64,000 bases of DNA from MWBF01 sp040772005 (GTDB lineage: Bacteria > Chloroflexota > Anaerolineae > CG2-30-64-16), in assembly GCA_040772005.1 (NCBI GenBank), contig JAXGYZ010000014.1, positions 1 to 64,000 on the forward strand, written 5' to 3'. Below are positions 39,736 to 48,133 of the stretch, piece after piece. Position 1 is the stretch's first letter; each line of letters opens with the position of its first letter. The position numbers and the translations under genes are program-made. The notes under the pieces are model-generated. The model made no database searches. It worked only from the letters and a program-made list of their open reading frames with translations, and was not told where the DNA came from.

Positions 39736-40721
39736 TACAGGTGGCACGCGACCTGGCGGCCCGGTTCTACTTCCTCGAGCGGCGGCTCTATTTCGCGGCA
39801 GATTTCCATCACCCGCGGGCAGCGGGTGGAGAAGCGGCAGCCCGCGGGCGGGTTGACCGGGCTGGGCACATCCCCCTCCAGCACGATGCGCTCGCGCGTC
39901 GCTTCGAGGTCCGGGTCGGGCACGGGCGCAGCAGACAGCAGGGCCTGGGTATAGGGGTGCAGCGGCCGCGCGTTGACCGCGTCGCTCTCGCCCAGTTCGA
40001 CGATCTTGCCCAGGTACATCACCGCGGTGCGGTCGCACACGAAGCGCACCATCGACAGGTCGTGTGAGATGAACAGATAGGTCAACTTCAGATCGCGTTG
40101 CAGCCGCTTGAGCAGGTTGACGATCTGCGACTGGATCGAGACATCCAGCGATGAAATCGGCTCGTCGCATACGATGAACTTCGGGTTCAGGCTCAACGCG
40201 CGCGCGATGCCGATGCGCTGGCGCTGGCCGCCGGAGAACTCGCTGGGGAAGCGGTTGACGAAGTAGGGATTCAGCCCCACCAGGCTCATTAGTTCCGACG
40301 CGCGTGCCTCCGCGGCCTTGCCCCGCGCGATGCCATGCACCGTCATCGGCTCGATCAGCGCGCGACCGATGGTCATGCGCGGGTTGAGCGACGAGTACGG
40401 ATTCTGGAAGATGATTTGCATCTTGGGCCGGATGCGGCGCAGTGCCTCCCCGCGCAGCCGGGTCAACTCCTGGTCTTCTAACAGGACGGTGCCCGCGGTG
40501 GCGGGTTGGAGCTGCAGGATAGTTCGCCCCGTGGTGGTCTTGCCGCAGCCGCTCTCGCCTACGAGGCCGAGCGTCTCGCCCTCGTAAATGTCGAACGAGA
40601 CATCGTCTACGGCTTTGACGTAACCGACGGTGCGCTGCAACAGCCCGCGTTTGACCGGGAAGTACTTCTTCAGGTTCCGGACACTGAGCAGCGCCGGGCG
40701 GTCGATCTGTGCTGGCGTCAT
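39687..40721 (-). CDS. oppF: Oligopeptide-type ABC importer ATPase (OppF-like)
   Basis: A 344-aa protein, ATG at 40721 overlapping the OppD-like stop by 4 bp. Walker A is GLVGESGCGKTTTGRTI near residue 52, signature FSGGQRQRIGIARAL and Walker B KFIVCDEPISSLDV. The C-terminal oligopeptide-transporter region has RFSTRCPRVMEICREIEP with its Cys residues for a possible Fe-S site. After VACHLYY the last ~14 residues (TQSNVTTRGDSGQD) are encoded by the dispersed family-2 repeat. Works with OppD in energising the membrane subunits upstream. Confidence 0.93.
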   Translation of the reverse strand: MTPAQIDRPALLSVRNLKKYFPVKRGLLQRTVGYVKAVDDVSFDIYEGETLGLVGESGCGKTTTGRTILQLQPATAGTVLLEDQELTRLRGEALRRIRPKMQIIFQNPYSSLNPRMTIGRALIEPMTVHGIARGKAAEARASELMSLVGLNPYFVNRFPSEFSGGQRQRIGIARALSLNPKFIVCDEPISSLDVSIQSQIVNLLKRLQRDLKLTYLFISHDLSMVRFVCDRTAVMYLGKIVELGESDAVNARPLHPYTQALLSAAPVPDPDLEATRERIVLEGDVPSPVNPPAGCRFSTRCPRVMEICREIEPPLEEVEPGRQVACHLYYTQSNVTTRGDSGQD

Positions 40722-41788
40722 GTTGCAGGGCCTTGCTGAGTCGTCGCGCGGGCGGAGGCGGCCCGTACTTCCTCCCAGTACCAGCAGGCCGCGCTGTGTT
40801 CCGCATCCACAGGCAGCAGGGGCGGCTTCTCGCTGAGACACCGCTCGCGGCGGTACGCGCAGCGCGGGTGGAAGGGGCAGCCGGATGGCAGGCGCACCAT
40901 GTCCGGCGGTGCGCCGTCGATGTAGGCCAGCTCCGCATCGCGCGGCAGGTTCGGCCGCGGCACGGAGTTGAGCAGGCCGAGCGTGTACGGGTGGCACGGC
41001 GCACGGAAGATCTCGCGAATGGGTGCCATCTCGACGATGGACCCGGCATACATCACGTTGACCCGACGGGCCAGCCGCGCAATGACGCCCAGGTCATGCG
41101 TGATCCAGATGACCGCCATGCCCATCTCGGCCTGGAGCCGCTTCACCAGTTCCACGATCTGCGCCTGGATGGTCACATCGAGTGCGGTCGTCGGCTCGTC
41201 CGCGATGAGCAGCCGGGGCTGGCAGGAGATCGCGATCGCAATCATGACGCGCTGGCGCATCCCGCCGGAGAACTGGTGCGGGTAATCATCGAGCCGTTCG
41301 GCTGCGCGGGGGATGCCGACGTACGAGAGCACCTCCACCGCGCGCTTGCGCGCCGCACGCGCGTTTTGCCCCAGGTTAACCTGCACCGCCTCCGCAATCT
41401 GGTTGCCGATGGTCATCACCGGGTTGAGCGACGTCATCGGGTCCTGGAAGATGACGGCAATCTGGCTGCCGCGCACCCCGCGCAGTTCTTCCGGCGTCAT
41501 CTTCAGCAGGTCGCGAGGGGCGCCCGTTCCGCCGTCGAAGAGCGCCTGGCCGCCCAGGATGCGCGCGGGCGGCTCCGGAATCAGCCGGAGCAGCGCGAGG
41601 CTGCTGACGCTCTTCCCGCAGCCGCTTTCGCCGACGATGCCGAGAGTATCGCCGTGGTCCAGCCGGTACGAGATGCCGTTGACCGCGGCTACGACGCCGT
41701 CCTTCGTGAAAAAGGCGACCTCAAGATTCTGCACATCCAGCAGTGGCCCGCGAGCGGTTTGCGTCTCGGACCTGCGTTCCAGTGTCAT
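40718..41788 (-). CDS. oppD: Oligopeptide-type ABC importer ATPase (OppD-like)
   Basis: A 356-aa protein. ATG at 41788 (MTLERRSETQTARG) is chosen over GTG at 41797 because AGGTGG is about six bases upstream. Walker A GIVGESGCGKSVSSLALL, signature FSGGMRQRVMIAIAI, Walker B LLIADEPTTALDV. The C-terminus has CPFHPRCAYRRERCLSEKPPL with Cys residues typical of the oligopeptide ATPase domain. It overlaps OppF by 4 bp and follows OppC by 12 bp. Confidence 0.94.
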   Translation of the reverse strand: MTLERRSETQTARGPLLDVQNLEVAFFTKDGVVAAVNGISYRLDHGDTLGIVGESGCGKSVSSLALLRLIPEPPARILGGQALFDGGTGAPRDLLKMTPEELRGVRGSQIAVIFQDPMTSLNPVMTIGNQIAEAVQVNLGQNARAARKRAVEVLSYVGIPRAAERLDDYPHQFSGGMRQRVMIAIAISCQPRLLIADEPTTALDVTIQAQIVELVKRLQAEMGMAVIWITHDLGVIARLARRVNVMYAGSIVEMAPIREIFRAPCHPYTLGLLNSVPRPNLPRDAELAYIDGAPPDMVRLPSGCPFHPRCAYRRERCLSEKPPLLPVDAEHSAACWYWEEVRAASARATTQQGPAT

Positions 41789-41800
41789 ACACCCCACCTA

Positions 41801-42709
41801 CTACACATTGACATTGACATCCAGCGCCTCTCGCAGCCCGTCGGCCAGCCCCTGGAACGCCAGCACCGACAGCGTGATCATCATGGACGGAAAGACGAAC
41901 AGGTGCGGAATCGATTGCCAGTCGGCTGCGGCCTCGTTGAGCATCTGGCCCCAGCTTGGCTGCGGCGGCCGCACGCCCATGCCGATGAAGCTCATGCTGG
42001 CCTCTGCGAACACGGCGACCGGGATGCCCGCCGCAAAACTCCACAGCAGGAGCGGCGCGACCTGGGGCAGGACGTGGTTGGCGAGGATGCGCCAGGTCGG
42101 GATGCCCAGTGCGCGCGACGCTTCGATGTAGTCCTGCTCGCGGATCGAGAAGCTCATGCCCCGCACGATGCGCGCGGAACCGACCCAGGCCGTGATGGTC
42201 AGCGCGAGGATCAGGTTCTGGAGGCTCGGTGAGAGCACCATGACCATGAACAGGACGATCAGGTACCACGGCAGCGCGGAGAACAGGTCGATGAGCCGCG
42301 TGACCAGCCAGTCGAAGATGCCGCCGGCGTACCCCGCAATGATGCCCAGCGGGACGCCGATGATCAGGCCCGCGAGCTGGGTCAGCAGGCCGACGAGCAG
42401 CATGGCCCGCGCACCGTACATGATGCGCGTGAGCATGTCGCGGCCCAACCGGTCCGTTCCCATCGGATGGTCCAGGGTGGGGGCTTGTTTCGTCGCGCCG
42501 AAATCCGGCTTGGCATATTCGTAGGGCGTCAGGACCGGCGCCGCGACGGCTGCGAAAATCACCAATATCGCGAAGGCAAGCCCAAACAACGCCAGCCGGT
42601 TGCGCCGGAAGCGCCGCCATGCGCCGGCCCAGAAGCCCGCGTATTGGACCGGTTCCGTCGCGGCCGCTTCGGGCAGCGGGGGTGGCTTGCGGATGGCTTC
42701 GACGGTCAT
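41801..42709 (-). CDS. oppC: ABC importer permease (OppC-like)
   Basis: A 302-aa permease with a typical cytoplasmic N-terminus, RRFRRNRLALFGLAFAILVI, then HPMGTDRLGRDMLTRIMYGAR (conserved DxLGRD motif) and the EAA loop EASRALGIPTWRILANHVLPQ. About six membrane helices. It overlaps OppB by 4 bp. Confidence 0.94.
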   Translation of the reverse strand: MTVEAIRKPPPLPEAAATEPVQYAGFWAGAWRRFRRNRLALFGLAFAILVIFAAVAAPVLTPYEYAKPDFGATKQAPTLDHPMGTDRLGRDMLTRIMYGARAMLLVGLLTQLAGLIIGVPLGIIAGYAGGIFDWLVTRLIDLFSALPWYLIVLFMVMVLSPSLQNLILALTITAWVGSARIVRGMSFSIREQDYIEASRALGIPTWRILANHVLPQVAPLLLWSFAAGIPVAVFAEASMSFIGMGVRPPQPSWGQMLNEAAADWQSIPHLFVFPSMMITLSVLAFQGLADGLREALDVNVNV

Positions 42710-43638
42710 CGGCCCTCCTGGACGCGCACGCGCGGGTCAATGATGCCATACAGGATGTCGGTCAACAGGTACGTCAGCGAAATCAGGACGGCCCAGAACA
42801 TGGTGATGCCGAGGACCAGCGGGTAGTCGCGATTGGTGCTGGACATCACGAAATAGGTGCCCAGGCCCGGCAGGCCGAAGACGAACTCGATGAAAATGGA
42901 GCCGGTCATCATGCCGGGAAACAACGGCAGGAAGTTTGTGACCATCGGGATCAGCGCGTTGCGGAGCACGTGACGGCTCATTACGCTCGACTGGCGCAAC
43001 CCCTTGGCATAGGCTGTGCGGACGTAATCGGCCGACATCGCCTCGGCCAGGCACTGCCGCGTCCAGCGCGCGACGCCGCCCGTCGCGGGCAGCGCATAGG
43101 CGACGACCGGCAGGATGAGATGGCGCGCATCGCCCCAGCCCCCTGCGGGCAGCAGCCGCAGCCGTGCCGCAAACACATAGGCCAGGATGTAGGCCATGAC
43201 GAAGGATGGAATGGTGGCGATGAACACCGAGTAGCCCGTGATGATGTTGTCCAGCAGGCTGTTCTGCCGCGCGGCCGCGATCATCCCCAGGATGATGCCC
43301 AGCGTTACCGCTAGCAGCGCAGCCAGCCCGCCTACCAGCGCGCTGTACGGCAGCACCTTGCCGATCATCTGCGTGACTGACAGCTCCGGCGCGGTAAAGG
43401 GGCGACCGAAGTCGAGCCGGGCCGCGTTGCCCAGCCACACCAGGTACTGCTGCCAGAGCGGCTTGTCCATGCCGTACTTGGCCTTGAACGCCTCGACCTG
43501 CTCCGGCGGCAGGGGGATGTCCGCGTTCTGCATCCACGGTCCACCGGGCACCGACCGCGAGAGCGCGAAGGTGAACATCGACAGCAGTATTAGCATCACG
43601 ATGATGCCGAACATGCGGCGGAGGATATAGGAGAGCAT
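42706..43638 (-). CDS. oppB: ABC importer permease (OppB-like)
   Basis: A 310-aa permease starting MLSYILRRMFGIIVMLILLS. It has FALSRSVPGGPW, a periplasmic-domain stretch QNADIPLPPEQVEAFKAKYG, and the EAA loop YVRTAYAKGLRQSSVMSRHV followed by ALIPMVTNFLPLFPGMMTGS. About six helices. It starts 76 bp after the binding-protein stop, with a 15-bp-stem hairpin in between. Confidence 0.94.
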   Translation of the reverse strand: MLSYILRRMFGIIVMLILLSMFTFALSRSVPGGPWMQNADIPLPPEQVEAFKAKYGMDKPLWQQYLVWLGNAARLDFGRPFTAPELSVTQMIGKVLPYSALVGGLAALLAVTLGIILGMIAAARQNSLLDNIITGYSVFIATIPSFVMAYILAYVFAARLRLLPAGGWGDARHLILPVVAYALPATGGVARWTRQCLAEAMSADYVRTAYAKGLRQSSVMSRHVLRNALIPMVTNFLPLFPGMMTGSIFIEFVFGLPGLGTYFVMSSTNRDYPLVLGITMFWAVLISLTYLLTDILYGIIDPRVRVQEGR

Positions 43639-43656
43639 TTGACCTCACCCCCCTGG

Positions 43657-43690
43657 CCCCCTCTCCTGCACGAAGGTGCAGGAGAGGGGG
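43657..43690. repeat. Palindrome between binding-protein and permease genes of operon 1
   Basis: CCCCCTCTCCTGCAC, loop GAAG, GTGCAGGAGAGGGGG: a perfect 15-bp stem. The upstream flank CCTCACCCCCCTGGCC is shared with the element at 52672-52716 in operon 2. The hairpin can protect the binding-protein mRNA 3' end or partly terminate, giving more binding protein than permease. Confidence 0.85.
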
Positions 43691-43713
43691 AGAGAGTGCC
43701 CAGACAGAGTAGA

Positions 43714-45552
43714 TTACAGCCCGGCGCGGCAGTCCGACTGCGCCCAGTACATGCCCTCGTACGCGTGCGGGCAGCCCACGCCGCCGCCGCCGTAGAAGGC
43801 AAAGCCGTCCTTGTTCGGGACGAGTGTCTCGCCCTTCAGATTGCAGGGCCAGAGGTCGATGGCGAACGGGCTGACCAGGAAGTAGAACGCGGTGCTGTTC
43901 ACCAGGTCCTTCTCCGACTGCTGCATCAACTCGAACCGCTTGGCCGCGTCCAGCGTCGCATTCGCGGTGTTATAGGCCTCGGTCCACGCCTTCGTGTCGG
44001 TCGGGTGGCGGCCGCCATCCCGGAAGACGTTGAGGAAGGTCGCCGGATCGTAGTAGTCCAGCGAGTAGCTGACGTAGTAGATGGGTGCAGTGCGGTCGGT
44101 GAACGCGGCCGCAGTGAACGACTGGAAGTCCGACGGCCGCAGCTCGACGGTGATGCCCAGGTTCTCCTGCCACATGGCCTGGAGTGCCTGCGCCAGCAGG
44201 TTCATCTTGTCGGTTGGCTGGCGGATGTACATCTCGAACTTCGGGAAGCCCTGGCCGTTGGGGAAGCCCGCGCCTGCGAGCAGCGCCTTGGCCGCCTCAG
44301 GGTCATACTTATTCGGCTCCAGCTCCTTGAGCTGGTCGCCGATGTAGTTGGGGAAGCCCATGGGCAGGATGCCCCAGGCCGGGTTGCCGAAGCCCTGGTA
44401 GATCTGGGCGATGAGCGTCTCTTTGTCGATGGCCTTTGAGAGCGCCATCCGCACGTCGGGGTTCGCCAGCTCTGGGAAGTTGCCCAGTGTGTTGAACCCG
44501 ATGTAGTCGGTGAACGAGGACGGCTGCGGATGCGACTCGGCGCGCAGCACCGGGTTGCTGTTGACCTGCGCCACCTCGCCGCTCGGGCTGTCCATGTTGA
44601 TGCGGATGTACTTTGTGTCGCCTGCGATGTAGGCGGCGAGGCCGGGGGCCAGCTTTTGCTCGCGAATCTCAGTGACATAGGGCCGGCGGATGCCCTTGTA
44701 CTCGGTGTTCAGCTCCCACTTGTGCTGCACCCCGCGCTCGAACTGCGTGAGCTTGAACGGCCCGGAGGAGACGAACTTGGCCGGGTCCAGCGCCCAGTTG
44801 TCACCGAACTCCTCGTACGCGTGCTGCGGCGCGACGCCATACCAGGTGCCGATGCCGGGCAGATAGGGCGTTGGCACTTCGGTGGTGATGCGCAGCGTGA
44901 AGTCATCGACGGCCGTGACACCCAGTTCCTCGGGCGGGAGTTCCTTGCTGTAGACCTTCGCCGCGTTCTTGATGTCGAAGTAGAACCAGCCGAAGTCATA
45001 CTGGTTGCTGAGCGAGCGCTGGAGCGTATACACCCAGTCGTTCGCGGTGACCGGTTTGCCATCGCTGAAGACCAGGTCCTTGCGTAGGACGAAGTCCCAG
45101 TTTAAGCCATCATCCGACACGGTCCAGCTTTCGCATGCGACCGGCACGGTTTCCAGGTCAATGTTGAGGGTGGTGAGGGTCTCGTAGCCGCCCGCGTGCT
45201 CGAAGGCGCGGTTGTAGAGCGACTCCATGATGTGGCCGAAGCCGCCGCCGGTCTGGCCGACGGCAGCCAGGATGTACTGCTCTTCGAGGGGCAGGGCATC
45301 CGCCGGCAGGGTCACGCCGAGGGCATTCGTCGGGCCGGTGGCGGGTGCGGCGGTCACCTGCACTTCGACCGTCTTCTCGACGACCTGGGTCTGCACGACC
45401 TCTTTCTCGACCTCTTTTTCGACGACGACGGTTTCCTTGACGACCTGGGGGGCGGTGGGGGCCGCGGGCGCGGCACACGCTGCGGCGACGGCGCCGGCCG
45501 TCAATGTTCCGGCGCCCCGTAAGAGCTGACGACGGGTAATCTGCGGACTCAC
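43714..45552 (-). CDS. ABC importer substrate-binding lipoprotein (oligopeptide/oligosaccharide type)
   Basis: A 612-aa protein with a twin-arginine-type signal (TRRQLLRGAGTLTAGAVA) and Cys26 in a lipobox-like AAAC. A linker rich in Val, Glu and Lys (VVKETVVVEKEVEKEVV, TVEVQVTAAP) follows, a type common in Chloroflexota. The family-5 binding protein (SBP_bac_5) fold covers about 90-600: WDFVLRKDLVFSDGKPVTAND, YLPGIGTWYGVAPQHAYEEF, FKLTQFERGVQHKWELN and NPDVRMALSKAIDKETLIAQI. It heads the operon directly after the LacI-type operator. Confidence 0.93.
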   Translation of the reverse strand: MSPQITRRQLLRGAGTLTAGAVAAACAAPAAPTAPQVVKETVVVEKEVEKEVVQTQVVEKTVEVQVTAAPATGPTNALGVTLPADALPLEEQYILAAVGQTGGGFGHIMESLYNRAFEHAGGYETLTTLNIDLETVPVACESWTVSDDGLNWDFVLRKDLVFSDGKPVTANDWVYTLQRSLSNQYDFGWFYFDIKNAAKVYSKELPPEELGVTAVDDFTLRITTEVPTPYLPGIGTWYGVAPQHAYEEFGDNWALDPAKFVSSGPFKLTQFERGVQHKWELNTEYKGIRRPYVTEIREQKLAPGLAAYIAGDTKYIRINMDSPSGEVAQVNSNPVLRAESHPQPSSFTDYIGFNTLGNFPELANPDVRMALSKAIDKETLIAQIYQGFGNPAWGILPMGFPNYIGDQLKELEPNKYDPEAAKALLAGAGFPNGQGFPKFEMYIRQPTDKMNLLAQALQAMWQENLGITVELRPSDFQSFTAAAFTDRTAPIYYVSYSLDYYDPATFLNVFRDGGRHPTDTKAWTEAYNTANATLDAAKRFELMQQSEKDLVNSTAFYFLVSPFAIDLWPCNLKGETLVPNKDGFAFYGGGGVGCPHAYEGMYWAQSDCRAGL

Positions 45553-45647
45553 TGTATCTACCTCCTCATGTAATGATAGCGAATGTGGGCGGTTGACAGG
45601 GGCACGGTCGACGGGTGGCAGCTCCTTTCACAGATACATGCTTGATT
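45553..45647 (-). promoter_or_regulatory. Leader of the oppA-like operon
   Basis: The 5' UTR from the operator (45648-45661) to the ATG at 45552. AGGAGG lies seven to eight bases before the ATG. No riboswitch fold or upstream ORF was recognised. Confidence 0.4.
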
Positions 45648-45661
45648 CGTTAGCGCTAACG
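45648..45661. promoter_or_regulatory. LacI-type operator O1 (ABC importer operon)
   Basis: CGTTAGCGCTAACG, a perfect 14-bp palindrome with the central CG step typical of LacI/GalR sites. It is directly downstream of the -10 box of the importer promoter. Its 12-bp core TTAGCGCTAA is identical to O2 at 45956-45969. Confidence 0.85.
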
Positions 45662-45663
45662 AT

Positions 45664-45692
45664 AGTGTAATAGAGAGCCATTCGGCTGTCAA
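45664..45692 (-). promoter_or_regulatory. Promoter of the ABC importer operon
   Basis: Minus strand TTGACA (45687-45692), 17-base spacer, TACACT (45664-45669). The operator O1 begins three bases downstream of the -10, so a bound regulator would block initiation. Confidence 0.8.
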
Positions 45693-45730
45693 GCGGCAAA
45701 AGCCAATTGGGCGCGTTTCATACTGGGGGC

Positions 45731-45860
45731 GAACGCGGCCATCGCGCATACGCGAATGGCGCTGCGGCGCTGGGCACGGATACACGAATATCCCGCCGCG
45801 GCGCACACGATTCGCGTATTCGTGGCGCGCCAGCGCATTCGTTTATCCGCGCTGGCCGTT
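45731..45860. repeat. Dispersed inverted-repeat element (family 3), copy A
   Basis: It begins GAACGCGGCCATCGCGCATA and ends TTATCCGCGCTGGCCGTT, with CACGATTCGCGTATTCG inside. Copy B is at 50565-50688. It lies between the two divergent promoters. The termini have diverged more than in copy B. Confidence 0.82.
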
Positions 45861-45927
45861 GCGAAGTCTGCCTTCGCAACGTAACCGACGAAACGCAACT
45901 GCCAGGCAGAAAGCCAATTTCCTGAGC

Positions 45928-45956
45928 TTGACAAGCATGTCTCATCCCGCTACACT
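45928..45956 (+). promoter_or_regulatory. Promoter of the LacI-type regulator gene
   Basis: TTGACA (45928-45933), 17-base spacer, TACACT (45951-45956). Boxes and spacing are identical to the divergent importer promoter. Confidence 0.8.
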
Positions 45957-45969
45957 GTTAGCGCTAACA
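45956..45969. promoter_or_regulatory. LacI-type operator O2 (regulator gene)
   Basis: TGTTAGCGCTAACA, a perfect 14-bp palindrome overlapping the last base of the -10 box. Autoregulation is implied. O1 and O2 are 295 bp apart, so DNA looping between them is possible. Confidence 0.85.
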
Positions 45970-45990
45970 TCCGATTGTCTGGAGATCAGC

Positions 45991-47031
45991 ATGCAGTCCA
46001 ACCGCCGTATCCTGCTGGCCGACGTGGCTGCGCGCGCGGGCGTGTCCATGATGACGGTGTCGCGCGTCCTGAACAACCGGCCCGGCGTCAGCGCAGACAC
46101 GCGCGAGCGCGTTTTGCAGGCAGCCCACGCCGCGGGCTACGTGCCCCATGTGCCGGCGCGCGGGCTGGCCAGCGGGCGTACAGGTATGCTGGGCGTGGTG
46201 CTGGCGAATCTGCTCGATACCTATTACTCTGAGATTCTTCAGGGCGCGGTCATGGAGGCAGAGGCGCAGGGCAGCCGCCTCATCTTGCACCTGACCGGTA
46301 CGAGCGACGCACGTGAGATTGCCCAGGTCGCGACGCTGCTCGGTGGCTCGGTGGATGGCCTGCTCCTGGTCCTCCCGCGCGCAGCCGATCACTACATCGC
46401 AACTATCGCGCAGAAGCGCTTTCCTTGTGTCCTGGTCGACCACCGGATGCTCGATACGCCGCTGCCGGCTGTCCGGTCAGCCAACCGTGCCGGCGGTGCA
46501 GTGGCCACGCAGTACCTGCTCGGCCTGGGCCACCGGTGCATCGGTTTCATCACGGGCGATATGGGCTATGGTTGTTCCGCCGAGCGCCTGGAGGGTTACC
46601 GTGCCGCGCTGCTTGAGGCGGGGCTTGCACCGGATGCGCGCTATGTGCAGTATGGCGATTGGACGCAGGAATCGGGCCGGCAAGCGGCGGAGGCGCTGCT
46701 CCGCTTAGACCCGCGGCCGACGGCCATCTTTGCATCGAACGATCTGGAGGCGCTGGGCGTGTATGAGGCGGCGCGTGCGACCGGGTTGCATGTGCCGGGC
46801 CAGTTGTCGGTCATGGGGTTCGATGACCGGCTGGAGGCGCGGCAGGCCTACCCCCGGATGACAACCGTCCGCCAACCGCTGGCGGCGATGGGCGGACGGG
46901 CTGTGCAGATGGTGCTGGCGTTGGTCTCAGGCCAGCCTTTGCCCGAACCCGTGGTAGAATTGCCGACCGAGCTAGTCGTGCGCGCGTCGACGTCGTCTCC
47001 GGCTGCTGCCCGGACTACTCCATCACCTTGA
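45991..47031 (+). CDS. LacI/GalR-family transcriptional regulator
   Basis: A 346-aa protein; ATG at 45991 with GGAGAT upstream. The helix-turn-helix is LADVAARAGVSMMTVSRVLN (residues ~9-28), followed by the hinge helix NNRPGVSADTRERVLQAAHA and YVPHVPARGLASGRTGM. The effector domain is of the periplasmic-binding type with AIFASNDLEALGVYEAARA and LSVMGFDDRLEARQAYP. It diverges from the ABC importer operon and most likely represses both promoters until an imported sugar or its product binds. Its 3' end overlaps the convergent dioxygenase gene by 17 bp. Confidence 0.93.
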   Translation: MQSNRRILLADVAARAGVSMMTVSRVLNNRPGVSADTRERVLQAAHAAGYVPHVPARGLASGRTGMLGVVLANLLDTYYSEILQGAVMEAEAQGSRLILHLTGTSDAREIAQVATLLGGSVDGLLLVLPRAADHYIATIAQKRFPCVLVDHRMLDTPLPAVRSANRAGGAVATQYLLGLGHRCIGFITGDMGYGCSAERLEGYRAALLEAGLAPDARYVQYGDWTQESGRQAAEALLRLDPRPTAIFASNDLEALGVYEAARATGLHVPGQLSVMGFDDRLEARQAYPRMTTVRQPLAAMGGRAVQMVLALVSGQPLPEPVVELPTELVVRASTSSPAAARTTPSP

Positions 47032-47938
47032 GGTTCAGTGCCGGGTTCGCGCAGCCGCCGTTGCGGGTCGGCCGTACGTGCGGGACGGCCAGGTCCGTGA
47101 TGCCCTTGTACGCATACGGATCGCGGCCCGCGACCAGCACGATGTCGCGGTAGTCGGTCACGGCCATCCCCTCACCCTGCTGCGGCGGGTGCCAGGGCAG
47201 GAGCGACGACGCGCTCATGTAGTGGTTGACCAGCGACCGGCGGTAGCCCGTCTCGGCGTTGTTGGGCAGCGAGCGGTGCAGCAGGTAGCCGTTGAAAAAG
47301 ACGATGGCCCCGGCCTCGACCTCGACCGGCACCGCGTCCTCATCCTGATAGGGGAAGCCCTTCGACTCCTTTGTGCAATCGAAGCGCGCGTCGTAGGTGT
47401 TGTCCATCTCCCACAGGATGCCCGCCTTGTGCGAGCCGGGGATAACCCAGAGGCAGCCGTTCTCGGTCGTGGCCCGGTCCATGGCGATCCAGGCGCCGGT
47501 CAGCGTGCGGTCACGGGTGGGGATGAAGTCCTCATCCTGGTGCCAGGCCTGGCCCGGCTTGCCCGCCGCCTTGATGAACAACATCGACTGCATGCACTTG
47601 ACGTCCGGCCCGATGACGTGGGTCAGCACATCCACGATGACCGGGTGGGCCAGGTAGTTGTACATGACGTCGGACAGCTTATGCGGGAAATGGATGCAGA
47701 GATAACGCTGCATCACGTCGTCGTCGGTCTCGCCGGGCAGCGCGGGCGTGACCCCGCGCACCTCGCCTGCGTCGCCGCGGCAGATGCGCACGGCATCGCC
47801 GCGCAGCTCCTCGACCTCGGCGGGGGACAGTGCATTGTGGACGACCAGGTAGCCGTTCTCGCGGAAGAATTTCGCCTCGGCCTCCCCGATGGTCGGGTAG
47901 GTGTGCGTGGTTTCGAGCGTAGGCGCGTATATGAGCAT
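47015..47938 (-). CDS. Phytanoyl-CoA dioxygenase (PhyH)-family protein
   Basis: A 307-aa Fe(II)/2-oxoglutarate-dependent oxygenase. The facial triad is visible: AWHQDEDFIP gives H133 and D135, and GYLLHRSLPNN gives H221; the 2-oxoglutarate Arg is likely in TGYRRSLVNHY (233/234). FFRENGYLVVHNALSPAEVEEL is the usual N-terminal motif. The substrate is unknown; bacterial PhyH proteins hydroxylate diverse small molecules. RBS CAGGAGAT before ATG at 47938 is part of a 17-bp sequence repeated upstream (48050-48066). Confidence 0.88.
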   Translation of the reverse strand: MLIYAPTLETTHTYPTIGEAEAKFFRENGYLVVHNALSPAEVEELRGDAVRICRGDAGEVRGVTPALPGETDDDVMQRYLCIHFPHKLSDVMYNYLAHPVIVDVLTHVIGPDVKCMQSMLFIKAAGKPGQAWHQDEDFIPTRDRTLTGAWIAMDRATTENGCLWVIPGSHKAGILWEMDNTYDARFDCTKESKGFPYQDEDAVPVEVEAGAIVFFNGYLLHRSLPNNAETGYRRSLVNHYMSASSLLPWHPPQQGEGMAVTDYRDIVLVAGRDPYAYKGITDLAVPHVRPTRNGGCANPALNLKVME

Positions 47939-47943
47939 GCCGA

Positions 47944-48066
47944 TCTCCTGTAGCGTACTTATCTAGAATTGTTGGGGCCGGTCTCTGACCGTGCCCCCTG
48001 GCTCGGTGTGCTGTGGCGAAGCCACAGCCGAGACCGGCCAGAACGAAGGTCTCCTGTAGCGTACTT
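47944..48066. repeat. Palindromic insertion flanked by 17-bp direct repeats upstream of phyH-like gene
   Basis: TCTCCTGTAGCGTACTT occurs at 47944-47960 and again at 48050-48066. Between them, GGCCGGTCTC (47976-47985) pairs with GAGACCGGCC (48030-48039) and an inner CTGTGGC/GCCACAG hairpin (48011-48027) lies in the loop. The direct repeat holds the Shine-Dalgarno sequence of the dioxygenase gene, so that signal is duplicated. Confidence 0.85.
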
Positions 48067-48133
48067 GTTTCGAGCAACCATAGTACTTTTCGCCAGCATG
48101 CAGCGGTAATCTGCATTCCAGAGGGATCAACCC

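Noticed and set aside
45731..45860. Insertion sequence remnant between the divergent promoters
   Set aside because: No coding remnant of a transposase; it matches the noncoding family-3 element at 50565-50688.
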